The notes: a model not told the origin generated them from the letters alone. Numbered from the stretch's first letter, positions 6,324 to 15,783 are shown. The stretch is 64,000 nt of DNA from an uncultured Chloroflexales bacterium (GCA_937902315.1 CALGUG010000055.1:62001-126000); one strand, 5' to 3'. Translations and numbers: made by a program.

Positions 6324-8666
6324 ATGATGGATTTATCAGCTTTTTACAATCAATTCCGTGACGAAACGGCTGAGAATGTACGTATCCTGAGTGATGGTTT
6401 ATTAGTAATGGAACGGATCGCAAACCCAAGCGATCCGACCTATCGTGAACAGGTCGATAAGATTTTTCGCGCTGTTCACACCATCAAAGGCTCAGCTCGC
6501 CTACTCGGCTTTGAAACGATTGGGCGCTTAGCTCATACTATGGAGCATTTGCTCAGCATCGTTCGTGATGGTCAACGCACGCTCGATCCATCATTGGCTA
6601 CCGATCTGCTGAAAAGCGGCGATGCGATTGTGGAACTCGCTCAAGCTGCGATCAGTGGTGAGCAGGCGGATGTGCCCGTCGATGCCCTGATGCAGAAACT
6701 TGAGCAAGCGCTTCAGGGTGGTTCCCAGTCTGCTCAAGCTAGCAATGCTGCTTCTGATCCTGTCCCGCCTTCGCCAGCTCCTGAACAGGTGGCTCCACAA
6801 CCAGTGCGATCAGAAGAGCCCCAGCTTCCGAGCGCCCCTGAAGCTCAGCCAAACCCAGCGGCCACCCCTGTGATTCCGGTGATTGCTCCGGTTGCAGCGG
6901 CCCCGCGTCGTTCTAACTCACGATCTTCCAGCTCTCGTCAAACGGTGCGCGTGCGGGTTGATCGCTTGGATCGTTTGATCAACTTAACTGGCGAGCTTGC
7001 GCTTGAGTATCAAGCCCAAAGTGCTCATATCCAAGCCTTGCAAGATCTACAACAACGTATGGCCCAGCAAGAGCGCTTGTTATCGAACTTAAGCAATCAG
7101 CTCAAGCGTGTGGCTGAAGAGAGCGCAGAATACGTTCAGCTCAACAGTTATGTAGAAGAGGCTTGGAACGTCACCAAACAGATGCGGCATATGGTACGCA
7201 CGCATACCGAGCTGCTCACCGTTCGCAACGACCAACATCGCTTGCTGGTCAATGATCTTGAGCGTGAGGTGATGGCGGCCCGCCTGCTTCCAGTTTCGAC
7301 CGTATTTGCCAATCTGCCGCGTGCTGTGCGCGAGCTTTCGGCAGAATTGGGCAAAGAGGTCAACTTGCAGCTGAACGGTGAAACCACCGAGCTCGACCGT
7401 AAATTGCTTGAAGCCATCAATGATCCGCTGCTGCACTTGGTGCGCAATGCTATCGATCATGGGCTCGAGACACCCAGCGAACGCGAGGCCAAAGGCAAAC
7501 CACGCCAAGGCACGCTCTCGATTACTGCTATGGCCGCTGGCGGCGAAGTGCGCATTGTTGTTAAGGACGATGGGCGCGGCATTGATCCTAACATGATCCG
7601 CAAGAGTGCTGTGCAGAAGGGCCTGATCACCCAGCAAGCGGCCGATCTGCTCAACGATACCGATGCGCTTGACTTGCTCTTTATGCCGGGTTTCAGCACA
7701 GCTTCACTGATCACCGATATTTCCGGGCGTGGGGTTGGTCTCGATGTCGTTCGCTCGAACATCACCGAGTTGGGCGGACAAGTCTTGATCGAGTCTGAAC
7801 TAGGTCAGGGCACCACTATAACACTCGCTCTGCCGCTTACCTTGGTAACAACCCGTGTTGTGCTCGCAGAGTTGGCCGAATCGATTTATGGTCTGCCAGC
7901 CTCGGGTTGTCGATCGGTGATCTGGGTTAACCCATCTGATGTGCAGTCGATTGAAGGTCAAGCCTGTATCAGCTATGCTGACCGGACCCTGCCACTTGTA
8001 CGCCTTGCCGACCTGTTGGGAGTAGAGGGTAATTTGTCGCCAAGCAGCGGTAAGCGCATGCCTACCCTGTTGATTGGCAACAATCAGCGTCTGTTCGGTG
8101 TTATCGTCGATCGTTTAGTTGATGAACGTGAAGCTGTGGTTAAGCCGATCGGCCCTCTTTTCGAGCAACAACGGCGGTATAATGGTGTCTTGCAACTAGA
8201 AGATGGGCAGCTAGCGTTATTACTCAACCCTGTCATATTGGTACAAGAGGCGCGCGGTCTTGCTATGACACCGAGAATGGCTGCGGATACTCCTGCGCCA
8301 GCACGTCTCTTGGTTGCCGATGACTCTTTTACAACCCGTGAACTTCTTCGCAGTATTCTTCAATCGGCAGGCTACGATGTGACTGTGGCGATTGATGGTG
8401 CTGACGCATTAGAGATTTTACGATCGGGCAGCTTTGACCTCGTAGTGAGCGATGTCGAAATGCCACGCATGACTGGTTTTCAATTGACAACACGCATTCG
8501 ACGAGAGCTAGGTCTTGTCGATCTGCCGGTCATTATTGTGACAAGCCTTGCATCTGATGCTGATAAACAGCAGGGCCTCGAGGCTGGTGCGCAGGCCTAT
8601 CTTGTCAAAAGCCAATTTAATCAGGATAATCTTCTCAACACAATCCGGCAGCTGCTGGGGAGGTAG
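6324..8666 (+). CDS. cheA: Hybrid chemotaxis histidine kinase CheA with C-terminal receiver
   Basis: A 780-residue CheA. The N-terminal Hpt domain carries the phosphorylatable His52 in AVHTIKGSARLLG. A Pro/Ala-rich linker (about 135-205) follows, then the dimerisation region and the HATPase with N box RNAIDHGLE, G1 KDDGRGID and G2 GRGVGLDV. A CheW-like regulatory domain occupies about 500-635, and a receiver from about 650 to the end has VADDS, the phosphoacceptor SDVEMPRMTGF and YLVKSQF. The receiver makes it a CheA-CheY hybrid, common in non-flagellar or gliding systems, and may act as a phosphate sink. Two adjacent ATGs (6324 and 6327) are possible starts. It phosphorylates the downstream CheY and CheB. 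Confidence 0.95.
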   Translation: MMDLSAFYNQFRDETAENVRILSDGLLVMERIANPSDPTYREQVDKIFRAVHTIKGSARLLGFETIGRLAHTMEHLLSIVRDGQRTLDPSLATDLLKSGDAIVELAQAAISGEQADVPVDALMQKLEQALQGGSQSAQASNAASDPVPPSPAPEQVAPQPVRSEEPQLPSAPEAQPNPAATPVIPVIAPVAAAPRRSNSRSSSSRQTVRVRVDRLDRLINLTGELALEYQAQSAHIQALQDLQQRMAQQERLLSNLSNQLKRVAEESAEYVQLNSYVEEAWNVTKQMRHMVRTHTELLTVRNDQHRLLVNDLEREVMAARLLPVSTVFANLPRAVRELSAELGKEVNLQLNGETTELDRKLLEAINDPLLHLVRNAIDHGLETPSEREAKGKPRQGTLSITAMAAGGEVRIVVKDDGRGIDPNMIRKSAVQKGLITQQAADLLNDTDALDLLFMPGFSTASLITDISGRGVGLDVVRSNITELGGQVLIESELGQGTTITLALPLTLVTTRVVLAELAESIYGLPASGCRSVIWVNPSDVQSIEGQACISYADRTLPLVRLADLLGVEGNLSPSSGKRMPTLLIGNNQRLFGVIVDRLVDEREAVVKPIGPLFEQQRRYNGVLQLEDGQLALLLNPVILVQEARGLAMTPRMAADTPAPARLLVADDSFTTRELLRSILQSAGYDVTVAIDGADALEILRSGSFDLVVSDVEMPRMTGFQLTTRIRRELGLVDLPVIIVTSLASDADKQQGLEAGAQAYLVKSQFNQDNLLNTIRQLLGR

Positions 8667-8678
8667 AACGAGGGACCT

Positions 8679-9041
8679 ATGTTAGAACAGATCCTAGTTG
8701 TAGATGATAGCAAGCTTGTAACCGACATCGTAAAGATGCGTTTGGAGATGTATGGGTATGATGTGCGCCTTGCACACAGCGGCGAAGCTGCTTTAGAAGC
8801 TATTTCTCAAGAGGTTCCTGACCTTTTGGTGCTCGATGTTCAGATGCCGGGCATCGATGGCTACGAGGTCTGTCGCCGTCTGCGCGATAACCCGCATCTC
8901 GATGACTTGCGCATCATTATGCTGACATCGAGTGACGATAAACACGCCGCTTTCGAAGCTGGTGTCGACGATTATCTCAATAAAGATATCGATCTGCTCA
9001 ACCTGCCAAACCGCGTGAAACTCGTGCTCGAAATGGACTAG
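8679..9041 (+). CDS. cheY: Single-domain response regulator, CheY-like
   Basis: 120 residues, receiver domain only. The acidic pair D9-D10 is in VVDDS, the phosphoacceptor is D53 in LLVLDVQMPGIDGYE, the switch Thr is in IIMLTSSDD and the conserved Lys is in DYLNKDID. It starts 12 bases after cheA with a clear GAGGG site. It is the likely soluble output of the array. The protein it binds is unknown, because no flagellar or pilus motor gene lies in the window. Confidence 0.92.
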   Translation: MLEQILVVDDSKLVTDIVKMRLEMYGYDVRLAHSGEAALEAISQEVPDLLVLDVQMPGIDGYEVCRRLRDNPHLDDLRIIMLTSSDDKHAAFEAGVDDYLNKDIDLLNLPNRVKLVLEMD

Positions 9042-9213
9042 CTGCTTGGGCGAACCAGAAGTTTGAAATGAGATAGGGTGGAAGCGCAACGCAACAAGCT
9101 GCGCTGAGTAGGCAAAGTCGCGTACTATTGTGAGATCTTACACGTAAGTGAGGAAATTCAACACGCATACCAAGTATGTTGGTTTGTGTCTCCTCAAGGT
9201 ATGATAAAACTTC

Positions 9214-10341
9214 ATGAAACAACCGCTTCGCATCCTTATTGTAGATGACTCGACGTTGATGCGTCAGTTTCTACGCTCAGTAATTGCAACAGATACGACA
9301 CTCCAAGTAGTCGGGGAGGCTACAAATGGACGTGAAGCGATAGAACAGACGGCCCTGCTGCGGCCCGATGTTATCATTATGGATGTGCGCATGCCGGTCA
9401 TGGATGGGCTTGAGACAACTGAGCAGTTGATGGCCTATCATCCGACGCCGATTTTGGCCCTGACCGCTTCGCTGTCGCATTACGATGTCAATATTACTTT
9501 TAAAATGCTAGAGGCTGGTGCGCTCGATGTGATAGAGAAGCCAGCCCTAGATGATGCAGGTGCGGTCGAACAAGCCAAGCGCGATTTGATCCGAAGGATC
9601 AAACTGCTCTCGCGGGTGCGTGTTGTGACCCATCTACGCGGGCGGCGCCGCAGTGCCCAGTGGCGCGCGGCCGAGCCAGCCCCAGCGACGCCAGCATCGC
9701 TTGTTGCACACAACAATCAGCCAAACGATCCAACCTTTGCGCCACCAACAGCGATCACCTCGCCTTCATATGTGTTGACGGTGATCGGGGCCAGCACAGG
9801 TGGTCCACAGGTGGTACGCCGGATCTTGTCGCAGTACACCTCCCCATTTCCGGCGGCTATTCTAGTGGTGCAACATATCGCCGAGGGTTTTAGCGCTGGT
9901 CTAGCCGAGTGGTTGGGCAGCAGCATTCAACTACCAACCCGCTTGGCAGCCGAGGGCGATCGTTTGATGGCAGGTGTAGTCTATGTGGCACCCGATAGTT
10001 ACGACTTGATCGTGCGACCGGGTGGTCGGGTTCATCTCAGCAAACGCTCGCTCTATGTGCAGCGTCCAGCTATCGATTTGGCGATGCAGAGTGCTGCTGA
10101 AGTGTTTGCAGAGCGCACGATCGGTGTTCTTTTGACTGGTATGGGTCGTGATGGAGCCGTTGGGCTTCAGGCCATCAAGGGTCATGGTGGTTTTACCATC
10201 GCTCAAGATGAAGCGAGCTGTGCCATTTACGGCATGCCGCGAGCAGCGGTACAATTAGGTGCTGTTGATCTTGTCTTACCACCTGACGAAATTAGTGGGG
10301 CGATCCGATCACAGTGCGAACAAGTAGTCGGAAATCTATGA
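9214..10341 (+). CDS. cheB: Protein-glutamate methylesterase CheB
   Basis: 375 residues: a receiver (D57 in IIMDVRMPVMDGLE), a linker rich in Pro and Ala, and the methylesterase domain with the catalytic Ser in VIGASTGGPQ, His in VVQHIAEGFS and Asp in LLTGMGRDGAVG. It demethylates or deamidates receptor glutamates when phosphorylated by CheA, giving adaptation. A 172-bp gap separates it from cheY; I find no strong promoter there. The stop overlaps the cheR start (ATGA). Confidence 0.95.
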   Translation: MKQPLRILIVDDSTLMRQFLRSVIATDTTLQVVGEATNGREAIEQTALLRPDVIIMDVRMPVMDGLETTEQLMAYHPTPILALTASLSHYDVNITFKMLEAGALDVIEKPALDDAGAVEQAKRDLIRRIKLLSRVRVVTHLRGRRRSAQWRAAEPAPATPASLVAHNNQPNDPTFAPPTAITSPSYVLTVIGASTGGPQVVRRILSQYTSPFPAAILVVQHIAEGFSAGLAEWLGSSIQLPTRLAAEGDRLMAGVVYVAPDSYDLIVRPGGRVHLSKRSLYVQRPAIDLAMQSAAEVFAERTIGVLLTGMGRDGAVGLQAIKGHGGFTIAQDEASCAIYGMPRAAVQLGAVDLVLPPDEISGAIRSQCEQVVGNL

Positions 10342-11906
10342 ACTCGGAGCCGGACGGCAAGAACTACTATAGCATGCCAAGAGCTCAGAACCTCGTTCTA
10401 GAGCCTCAGCAGTTTCGCCGTTTGCGCGATATGCTCGTGTCGTATAGTGGTTTTTACATCGATGAGGGCCGCCAGCGTTTGCTCGACAACGGAGTATCAC
10501 AGCGTTTAGCTGCGACCGGTTTGGAACTAGATGCTTATTTGGCTCTGTTAGGGCGCCGCGATGGTCGACACGAGTTGCAGACTCTCGTAGAGCTAGTACT
10601 CAATCACGAAACGCTCTTCTTTCGGAATATGCCACATATGCGGGCGCTTGGAGGCGAGATACTGCCTCAGTTGCATCGCCAGAAACCGTTGGGAGAGCCA
10701 TTACGTATCTGGAGTGCTGGATGTTCGACGGGTGAGGAAGCCTATTCATTGGCGATCGCGGCTTTAGAAACCTTCGGGCCTATGCCAACACGCCGCATCG
10801 AGATCATAGGGACCGACTTGAGTGAGGCGGCGTTAAATCAAGCTAAAATAGGTCGTTATAAAGGGCGCACACTTACCAATCTAACGCCCCGCTTACGCGA
10901 ACGTTATTTTAAAAGCGATGGCGACGCATTGCTGGTGCGCAACGAGGTACGTTCCTTAGTGCGTTTTGAACGCCTGAACCTATTGGAACCGTTTCCTGCT
11001 TGGACCAAAGGCGTCGATATTATCTTTTGCCAGAATGTAACGATCTATTTTCAAGTCGCGACCTGCCGTGCTCTAATGGCCCGTTTTTATGATTGCTTGT
11101 CGGAGGGAGGGTACCTCTTTTTAGGCTTCTCTGAAACGATCTGGCATATTTTCAATAAGTTCGTACTGCGAGAAATAGCAGGTAGCTTCGTTTACTATAA
11201 AGATACATCGATTCAAAAACCTGCTTCCCGTGGTGATATGAGGCAAGGGGTTGAACCAGGACTACGACCGAGGCAGACACAGCCCTTGTCTCAACGTAGG
11301 CTAGGGCGCACTCCTGAACGTCTGCCAGAGAAGCCGACAAGGTCGCCACTGCCTCCAGTAACAACCCAATCAAGCAACACTCCCCCTGTTGAGGATGGAG
11401 CTGCGTTGATTAGTCGGAGTCGTGTGTTATTGGGGAACGGTGAGACCGATCGGGCTTTAGAGTTGTTGCGACGCTTGCCTCCGGACAGTAACTATACACC
11501 CGAAGCGCTTGTGTTGATTGCACATGCGCACGCTGACCGAAACGAACTCTTGTTGGCTCTAGCAGAGGTTCGTCGAGCGCTTGAGTTGCACCCGCTTAGT
11601 GTCGAAGCGCACCTGTTGTTAGGATTGCTCTATTGCCGCCAAGAGCAGTGGAGTTTAGCCAGCAGTCAGTTCGAGCGAGCTCGCTATTTAGATACCACGG
11701 CACCCTTACCATCGTATTATCTTGCTGAAGCGTATCGGCAAGAAGCGCGCATTGATGCGGCTATACGTGAATATCGGAGCACCTTGGAAAAGCTAGCGGC
11801 TCACCCACCCGATATGTTGTTAAATGGCGTTACGGTGAGGCTTTTGCAAGAGACGTGCCAACGCTATTTACAACAATTGACAGTCGAAAAACGGCGAGGG
11901 GTGTGA
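10338..11906 (+). CDS. cheR: Chemotaxis methyltransferase CheR fused to TPR repeats
   Basis: 522 residues from the ATG at 10338, which overlaps the cheB stop in ATGA; another in-frame start lies 8 codons upstream. The N-terminal CheR helical domain is followed by the SAM-binding fold (RIWSAGCSTGEEAYSLA, IIGTDLSE, DIIFCQNVTIYF). A Pro/Arg-rich linker at about 290-350 leads to several tetratricopeptide repeats (such as PEALVLIAHAHADRNELLLAL). CheR methylates receptor glutamates; CheR-TPR fusions are known from alternative chemosensory systems, and the TPRs probably bind a partner. A hairpin overlaps its stop codon. Confidence 0.93.
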   Translation: MNSEPDGKNYYSMPRAQNLVLEPQQFRRLRDMLVSYSGFYIDEGRQRLLDNGVSQRLAATGLELDAYLALLGRRDGRHELQTLVELVLNHETLFFRNMPHMRALGGEILPQLHRQKPLGEPLRIWSAGCSTGEEAYSLAIAALETFGPMPTRRIEIIGTDLSEAALNQAKIGRYKGRTLTNLTPRLRERYFKSDGDALLVRNEVRSLVRFERLNLLEPFPAWTKGVDIIFCQNVTIYFQVATCRALMARFYDCLSEGGYLFLGFSETIWHIFNKFVLREIAGSFVYYKDTSIQKPASRGDMRQGVEPGLRPRQTQPLSQRRLGRTPERLPEKPTRSPLPPVTTQSSNTPPVEDGAALISRSRVLLGNGETDRALELLRRLPPDSNYTPEALVLIAHAHADRNELLLALAEVRRALELHPLSVEAHLLLGLLYCRQEQWSLASSQFERARYLDTTAPLPSYYLAEAYRQEARIDAAIREYRSTLEKLAAHPPDMLLNGVTVRLLQETCQRYLQQLTVEKRRGV

Positions 11907-11915
11907 AACACCCCT
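11897..11915 (+). other. Intercistronic stem-loop over the cheR stop codon
   Basis: AGGGGTGT and ACACCCCT (11897-11904, 11908-11915) pair perfectly around the loop GAA, which lies at the cheR stop. No T-run follows, so it is more likely an mRNA processing or stability element, or a translation barrier, than a terminator. Confidence 0.4.
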
Positions 11916-11952
11916 TGTGTCACGTTCGAGAATTCTTACTATAGGTGCACGT

Positions 11953-13065
11953 ATGTATGGTTCGGAGCGTAAACGGCAACAAGCGACACTCCTCAGCCAT
12001 GGGGCCGGGGTTGTGTTGCGTCGGGCTCCCGCCGCGAAGCGACAGGCTTCTGTGCTTGAGACGCCTTCCTTAGATCAGCTTGAGGCCAATGCCGCACTCT
12101 TAAAGCGTCAAGCCGAGATCGAGCAGGAGCTTCAGTTGGCGCGTGATCTTCAACAGGGCCTATTGCTCGAAGCGGTGCCATATTTACCTGGTTGGGAATT
12201 AAGCGCTGTCTCTTTGCCTGCCCGCGACTTGGGCGGAGATCTCTACGACTTCCTTCGTTTGGAACAGGGCCAGCACGGCATCATGATCGGTGATGTATCG
12301 GGCAAAGGCTTATCAGCGGCCCTTCGTATGGCGGTGGCGCGCACGGTCTTTCGCCACCAAGCGCGCCGAGGAACCAGCCCTGCCAGTACCTTGGCCGATG
12401 TCAACGAAGGCGTTTTGAGCGAGATCCCCTATGGAATGGTGACGATGTTGTATGCTCAACTCGACCCATCGCAGGGTGTGTTAGAACTTGCCAATGCGGG
12501 CCATAACTATCCATTGTTAGTTAACGGGCATGTACAAGAGATAGAAATCTCTGGTTTGCCCCTTGGGGTCGATAGCGATAGCGATTATAGCCAACTACGA
12601 GTTGTGCTGGCTCCAGCAGATATGCTGGTATTTTACACCGATGGTGTGGTTGAAGCGACCAACGCTCAGGGAGAGATGTTCGGCTACGAACGTCTTGAAC
12701 GCTTGGTCTCAGAGTTTAAACAGCTGCGCCCGCGCGCTCTGGTAGCGAAACTGCTCGCTCAACTGCGCGCTTGGATCGACGGGACAGCTCAAGACGACGA
12801 TATTACCCTGGTTGTGTTGCGTCGTCGTTTATCTCGTTTACACGATGAAATCTGGGAAGTTGCTGTTGATGTGTTAGGCCCCGAGCGCGCTCAGCAACTA
12901 TGGAACGATTTACAGATCGAGATGGAGTTGACCGCAGAGGAGTGGACGAATCTGTTGCCTGATGCGGTCACACGAGCAAAACAACTGTTTGGGCGAGGGC
13001 AGGCTCGTGAACTTCAGCAGCAATTCCGCCTTGTGATTGATGAATACAAAGAACAACCAACATAG
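11953..13065 (+). CDS. PP2C-type serine phosphatase, SpoIIE/RsbU family
   Basis: 370 residues from the ATG at 11953, preceded by AGGTG; a GTG at 11917 is a weaker alternative. A coiled coil at about 40-80 (KRQAEIEQELQLARDLQQGLL) precedes the phosphatase domain with metal-binding motifs ARDLGGDLYD, GDVSGKG, NAGHNYPLL, FYTDGVVEA and DDDITLVVL. About 80 residues of helical tail follow. Family members dephosphorylate STAS antagonist proteins in partner-switching systems, and the STAS gene at 15164 is the obvious substrate. It has no sensory domain, so its activity is presumably set through its coiled coil, its tail or an upstream Che protein. Confidence 0.93.
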   Translation: MYGSERKRQQATLLSHGAGVVLRRAPAAKRQASVLETPSLDQLEANAALLKRQAEIEQELQLARDLQQGLLLEAVPYLPGWELSAVSLPARDLGGDLYDFLRLEQGQHGIMIGDVSGKGLSAALRMAVARTVFRHQARRGTSPASTLADVNEGVLSEIPYGMVTMLYAQLDPSQGVLELANAGHNYPLLVNGHVQEIEISGLPLGVDSDSDYSQLRVVLAPADMLVFYTDGVVEATNAQGEMFGYERLERLVSEFKQLRPRALVAKLLAQLRAWIDGTAQDDDITLVVLRRRLSRLHDEIWEVAVDVLGPERAQQLWNDLQIEMELTAEEWTNLLPDAVTRAKQLFGRGQARELQQQFRLVIDEYKEQPT

Positions 13066-13087
13066 TTGACCGATTGGGAGTGCAGCG

Positions 13088-14653
13088 ATGCCCGAGCAAG
13101 ATTCTTTACTATTTATGCCGCTGGACTTGGATACATTCTCTGGGAGCGAGCGTTTTATGGCGGGAACCCGCCTCGATGCCGCTTTCAGTCAAGGTATTCG
13201 CGCCTATCTGCGCGCGGCCTATGCCGATGCCATCGAGCATTTTAAAGCTGCCTTGATCGCAGCCTACGTCGATGGGGAAGAACAAGCACAGATCTATGAT
13301 CGCGAGCGAGCGATTATCTATTTGTACTTAGGTAACTCCTGGTTCTTCCTCGAAAAGTGGGATATCGCCCTGCGCGAATATCTAGAGGCTGTGCAGACTG
13401 ATCCAAAGTTACCAGAAGCGCACTACAATTTGGGTGTCACCTTCGCAGCTAGTGGGCAGATCGATCGGGCGATTGCTGCCTTTCGCGAAGCGCTAGAACT
13501 AAACAGCAATTTGTACGAGGCGCACTTTTCTCTTGGTCGATGTTACCAGAAAATTGAGGACGCTGGTCGTTCATATATACACTACCGCAGTGCATGCGAT
13601 GCTCGGCCCCAGGCGGCTGAGCCCTTGTACTACATGGGCTTGATGCATCAAAGTCACGGTGCCCACGAGTTGGCGCAGCGTTGTTTCACAGAAGCCCTGC
13701 GAGTAGAGCCCACCTTTGTTTCGCCAGTGGTTGAAGATGCCCCTCTGGTTCAACGAAGCGAAGAAGAAGTTATTCAGTGGTATTACCGCTTGAGCCAAGA
13801 TCTCAAGCAGCAGGGCTATGCCAACGAGGCCGCTCGGATCTATCGCGCCCTATTGCAGTGGCGCCCCGAGGAACATCAGGCGCGCTACCTGCTCGGTAAC
13901 CTGCTGGCTCGAATGCGCCGTTGGGAAGAAGCGCTCGCAGAATATGAGCAGATTCCGCCCGCGGACAAAAACTACGTCGAAGCGCGCATCCGTATGAGTA
14001 TGGTGCTGCGCTTGATGAAAGAGAACAAGAAGGCCTACGATGTCTTGTTCGCTTGTGCAAAGACTCACCCACGCGAAGGGCAACTTTTTGCAAATATGGG
14101 TAAGTTATTGTACGACATGGGGATGTTGATCCCTTCGGTGCGTGCGATGGAACGGGCGGTACAACTGCTACCCCATGATCCTCAAACGCACTATATGTTG
14201 GGTTTTATGTACACCGTCTTGGGACGTGAAGGATGGGCCTTGGCCGCGTGGCGTAAAGCAGTAGAACTGGCTCCCGAAGCCGACTCGCTGCGATACGATC
14301 TTGGCTATATGTATGTGCGTCGTGGGCGCTACGACCTAGCTGCCAATGAGTTTGCGCGCGTGCTTGAACACATTCCAGATGATATTGAAACCAGCTTTAT
14401 GCTTGGTCTTTGTTACAAAGAACTCTCTGAGCCTGCGCGGGCTATTCCGCTCTTCGAGAAAGCTCTACGACGGAACCCACGCCATGCTCAGGCGCTCTAT
14501 TATCTCGGCGCGTGCTACCTGCAAATCGGTAACACATCGCTTGGCAAAGCCTATCTGCGCCGTTACGACTATCTGACGCGCCGCCCGAATGCCTCGGTCT
14601 CGGCTGGGACTGCATCGGTGCGTAACAAGTCAGTGGCAACGGCGGTTCGATAA
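13088..14653 (+). CDS. Large tetratricopeptide-repeat protein
   Basis: 521 residues made almost wholly of TPR units; about ten can be counted from W/Y-x-LG-x(7,9)-A-x-AF/Y patterns such as AHYNLGVTFAASGQIDRAI and TSFMLGLCYKELSEPARAI. There is no signal peptide or membrane segment, so it is cytoplasmic. GGGAG lies 6 bases before the ATG. It sits between the phosphatase and the RsbW-like kinase, so a scaffold for the signalling proteins is the natural inference. A run of basic residues at the end (YLTRRPNASV) has no recognised role. Confidence 0.88.
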   Translation: MPEQDSLLFMPLDLDTFSGSERFMAGTRLDAAFSQGIRAYLRAAYADAIEHFKAALIAAYVDGEEQAQIYDRERAIIYLYLGNSWFFLEKWDIALREYLEAVQTDPKLPEAHYNLGVTFAASGQIDRAIAAFREALELNSNLYEAHFSLGRCYQKIEDAGRSYIHYRSACDARPQAAEPLYYMGLMHQSHGAHELAQRCFTEALRVEPTFVSPVVEDAPLVQRSEEEVIQWYYRLSQDLKQQGYANEAARIYRALLQWRPEEHQARYLLGNLLARMRRWEEALAEYEQIPPADKNYVEARIRMSMVLRLMKENKKAYDVLFACAKTHPREGQLFANMGKLLYDMGMLIPSVRAMERAVQLLPHDPQTHYMLGFMYTVLGREGWALAAWRKAVELAPEADSLRYDLGYMYVRRGRYDLAANEFARVLEHIPDDIETSFMLGLCYKELSEPARAIPLFEKALRRNPRHAQALYYLGACYLQIGNTSLGKAYLRRYDYLTRRPNASVSAGTASVRNKSVATAVR

Positions 14654-14739
14654 AATGAACTCTGCACGTTGTTTAGCTAGGCAGGGCGTAGTAGGCTGGA
14701 TAGTATCAAGGGCTAAGCAGAAGGGGAGGAGTATTGGTT

Positions 14740-15159
14740 ATGGAACGTGTTGAAGTACGAATCCCTTCCAATCCGATTTTTGAGCGTGTTGTGCGCGCCA
14801 GTGCCGCTGAGATCGGCGAATCATGTGGGTTTTCGACCGAACGTATCGAAGATCTGAAGTTAGCTGTTAGCGAAGCTGTAAACAATGCGATCGAACATGG
14901 CAATCGTATTGGAACTGGTGAGCCGGTCGCTGTCGTCTTTGTGCTCGATGACGAGAAGCTCGAAATCGTGATCAGTGATCAGGGTGGGGGCATAGGCCGT
15001 TTAGATATTTCACGACGGGTTGTAGATGAGCAGCATCTTGATAGTGGGATGTTGCGAGGATTTGGCATGTACTTTATCACCGCACTCGTAGATGACTATG
15101 AGATCGCCTCGTCGCAGACGGGAACGATATTAACACTTCGTCTGTATCGGAAGGATTAG
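14740..15159 (+). CDS. Anti-sigma-factor-type serine kinase (RsbW/SpoIIAB-like HATPase)
   Basis: 139 residues from the ATG at 14740, with GGGGAGGA 9-10 bases upstream; a TTG two codons earlier is less likely. A GHKL ATPase fold is seen: N box KLAVSEAVNNAIEHGN, G1 SDQGGGIG and G2 RGFGMYFI. Members of this family phosphorylate STAS antagonists and bind a sigma factor or another target. No sigma factor gene lies nearby, so its target may be encoded elsewhere or may not be a sigma factor. Its STAS partner follows after 4 bases. Confidence 0.92.
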   Translation: MERVEVRIPSNPIFERVVRASAAEIGESCGFSTERIEDLKLAVSEAVNNAIEHGNRIGTGEPVAVVFVLDDEKLEIVISDQGGGIGRLDISRRVVDEQHLDSGMLRGFGMYFITALVDDYEIASSQTGTILTLRLYRKD

Positions 15160-15163
15160 CCGT

Positions 15164-15490
15164 ATGAGCGACATTGTTCAGCGCGAAGAATTTGGCGATG
15201 TGGTAATACTTCATATCAGAACAACAAGTGTCGATGCCATTTCGGCTTCAGCAATTGCTTCTGCGTGTACGGATATGCGTTCGGTTACGGTTTTGGACTT
15301 TGACGAAGTCTCCTTTATCAACTCCGCAGGCATTTCCGCATTGCTGAAATTCGTGGTAACGGCGCGCAAGGCTGGTTATAAGCTCTTTGCAATGAATGTA
15401 AGCCCTCACCACCAAAAGATATTTAAAATGGTCGAAATGTCGCGCTTTATGCCGACGATTGAGGAACAGGATCTTGACGTCTACCGTTAG
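15164..15490 (+). CDS. STAS-domain anti-anti-sigma factor (RsbV/SpoIIAA-like)
   Basis: 108 residues forming a single STAS domain. The segment VLDFDEVSFINSAGISALLKF contains Ser54, which aligns with the regulatory phospho-serine of SpoIIAA and RsbV (usual D-S-x-G; here N-S-A-G). In the family the unphosphorylated protein binds the kinase and frees its target. The kinase lies 4 bases upstream and the phosphatase three genes upstream, so a complete partner switch is encoded at the end of the chemosensory operon. Confidence 0.92.
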   Translation: MSDIVQREEFGDVVILHIRTTSVDAISASAIASACTDMRSVTVLDFDEVSFINSAGISALLKFVVTARKAGYKLFAMNVSPHHQKIFKMVEMSRFMPTIEEQDLDVYR

Positions 15491-15747
15491 ATTTCACCGA
15501 TCTATACCCCTGACACCCGGCGCATTCCAGCGCCTCGAGCTGCCCCAACATCCCTCTCTCATTTTGCCTGCTAGCCTGTGTCATATGTGCTATTGTAGCA
15601 ATAGTGCTCTTTCTTATGACCTTAGCTCTTGGCTGCGTGCAGGGTGCGTTATAGATCGACCAAAGACGTTCAGATACGCCATGGTTTGGCAAAATAAAGC
15701 AACAGTGTAGTTAGCAAAATTTCGCAGTTTAGAAGTCTGTTTGTATT

Positions 15748-15783
15748 GCAGGTTATTTCCCACTCGCAAAGGAAATAACCTGC
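15748..15783. other. 13-bp perfect inverted repeat (hairpin)
   Basis: GCAGGTTATTTCC and GGAAATAACCTGC enclose a 10-base loop. Short A/T-rich flanks are present but there is no long T-run. It lies 258 bp after the STAS gene and may end the long operon or protect its 3' end. Confidence 0.5.
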
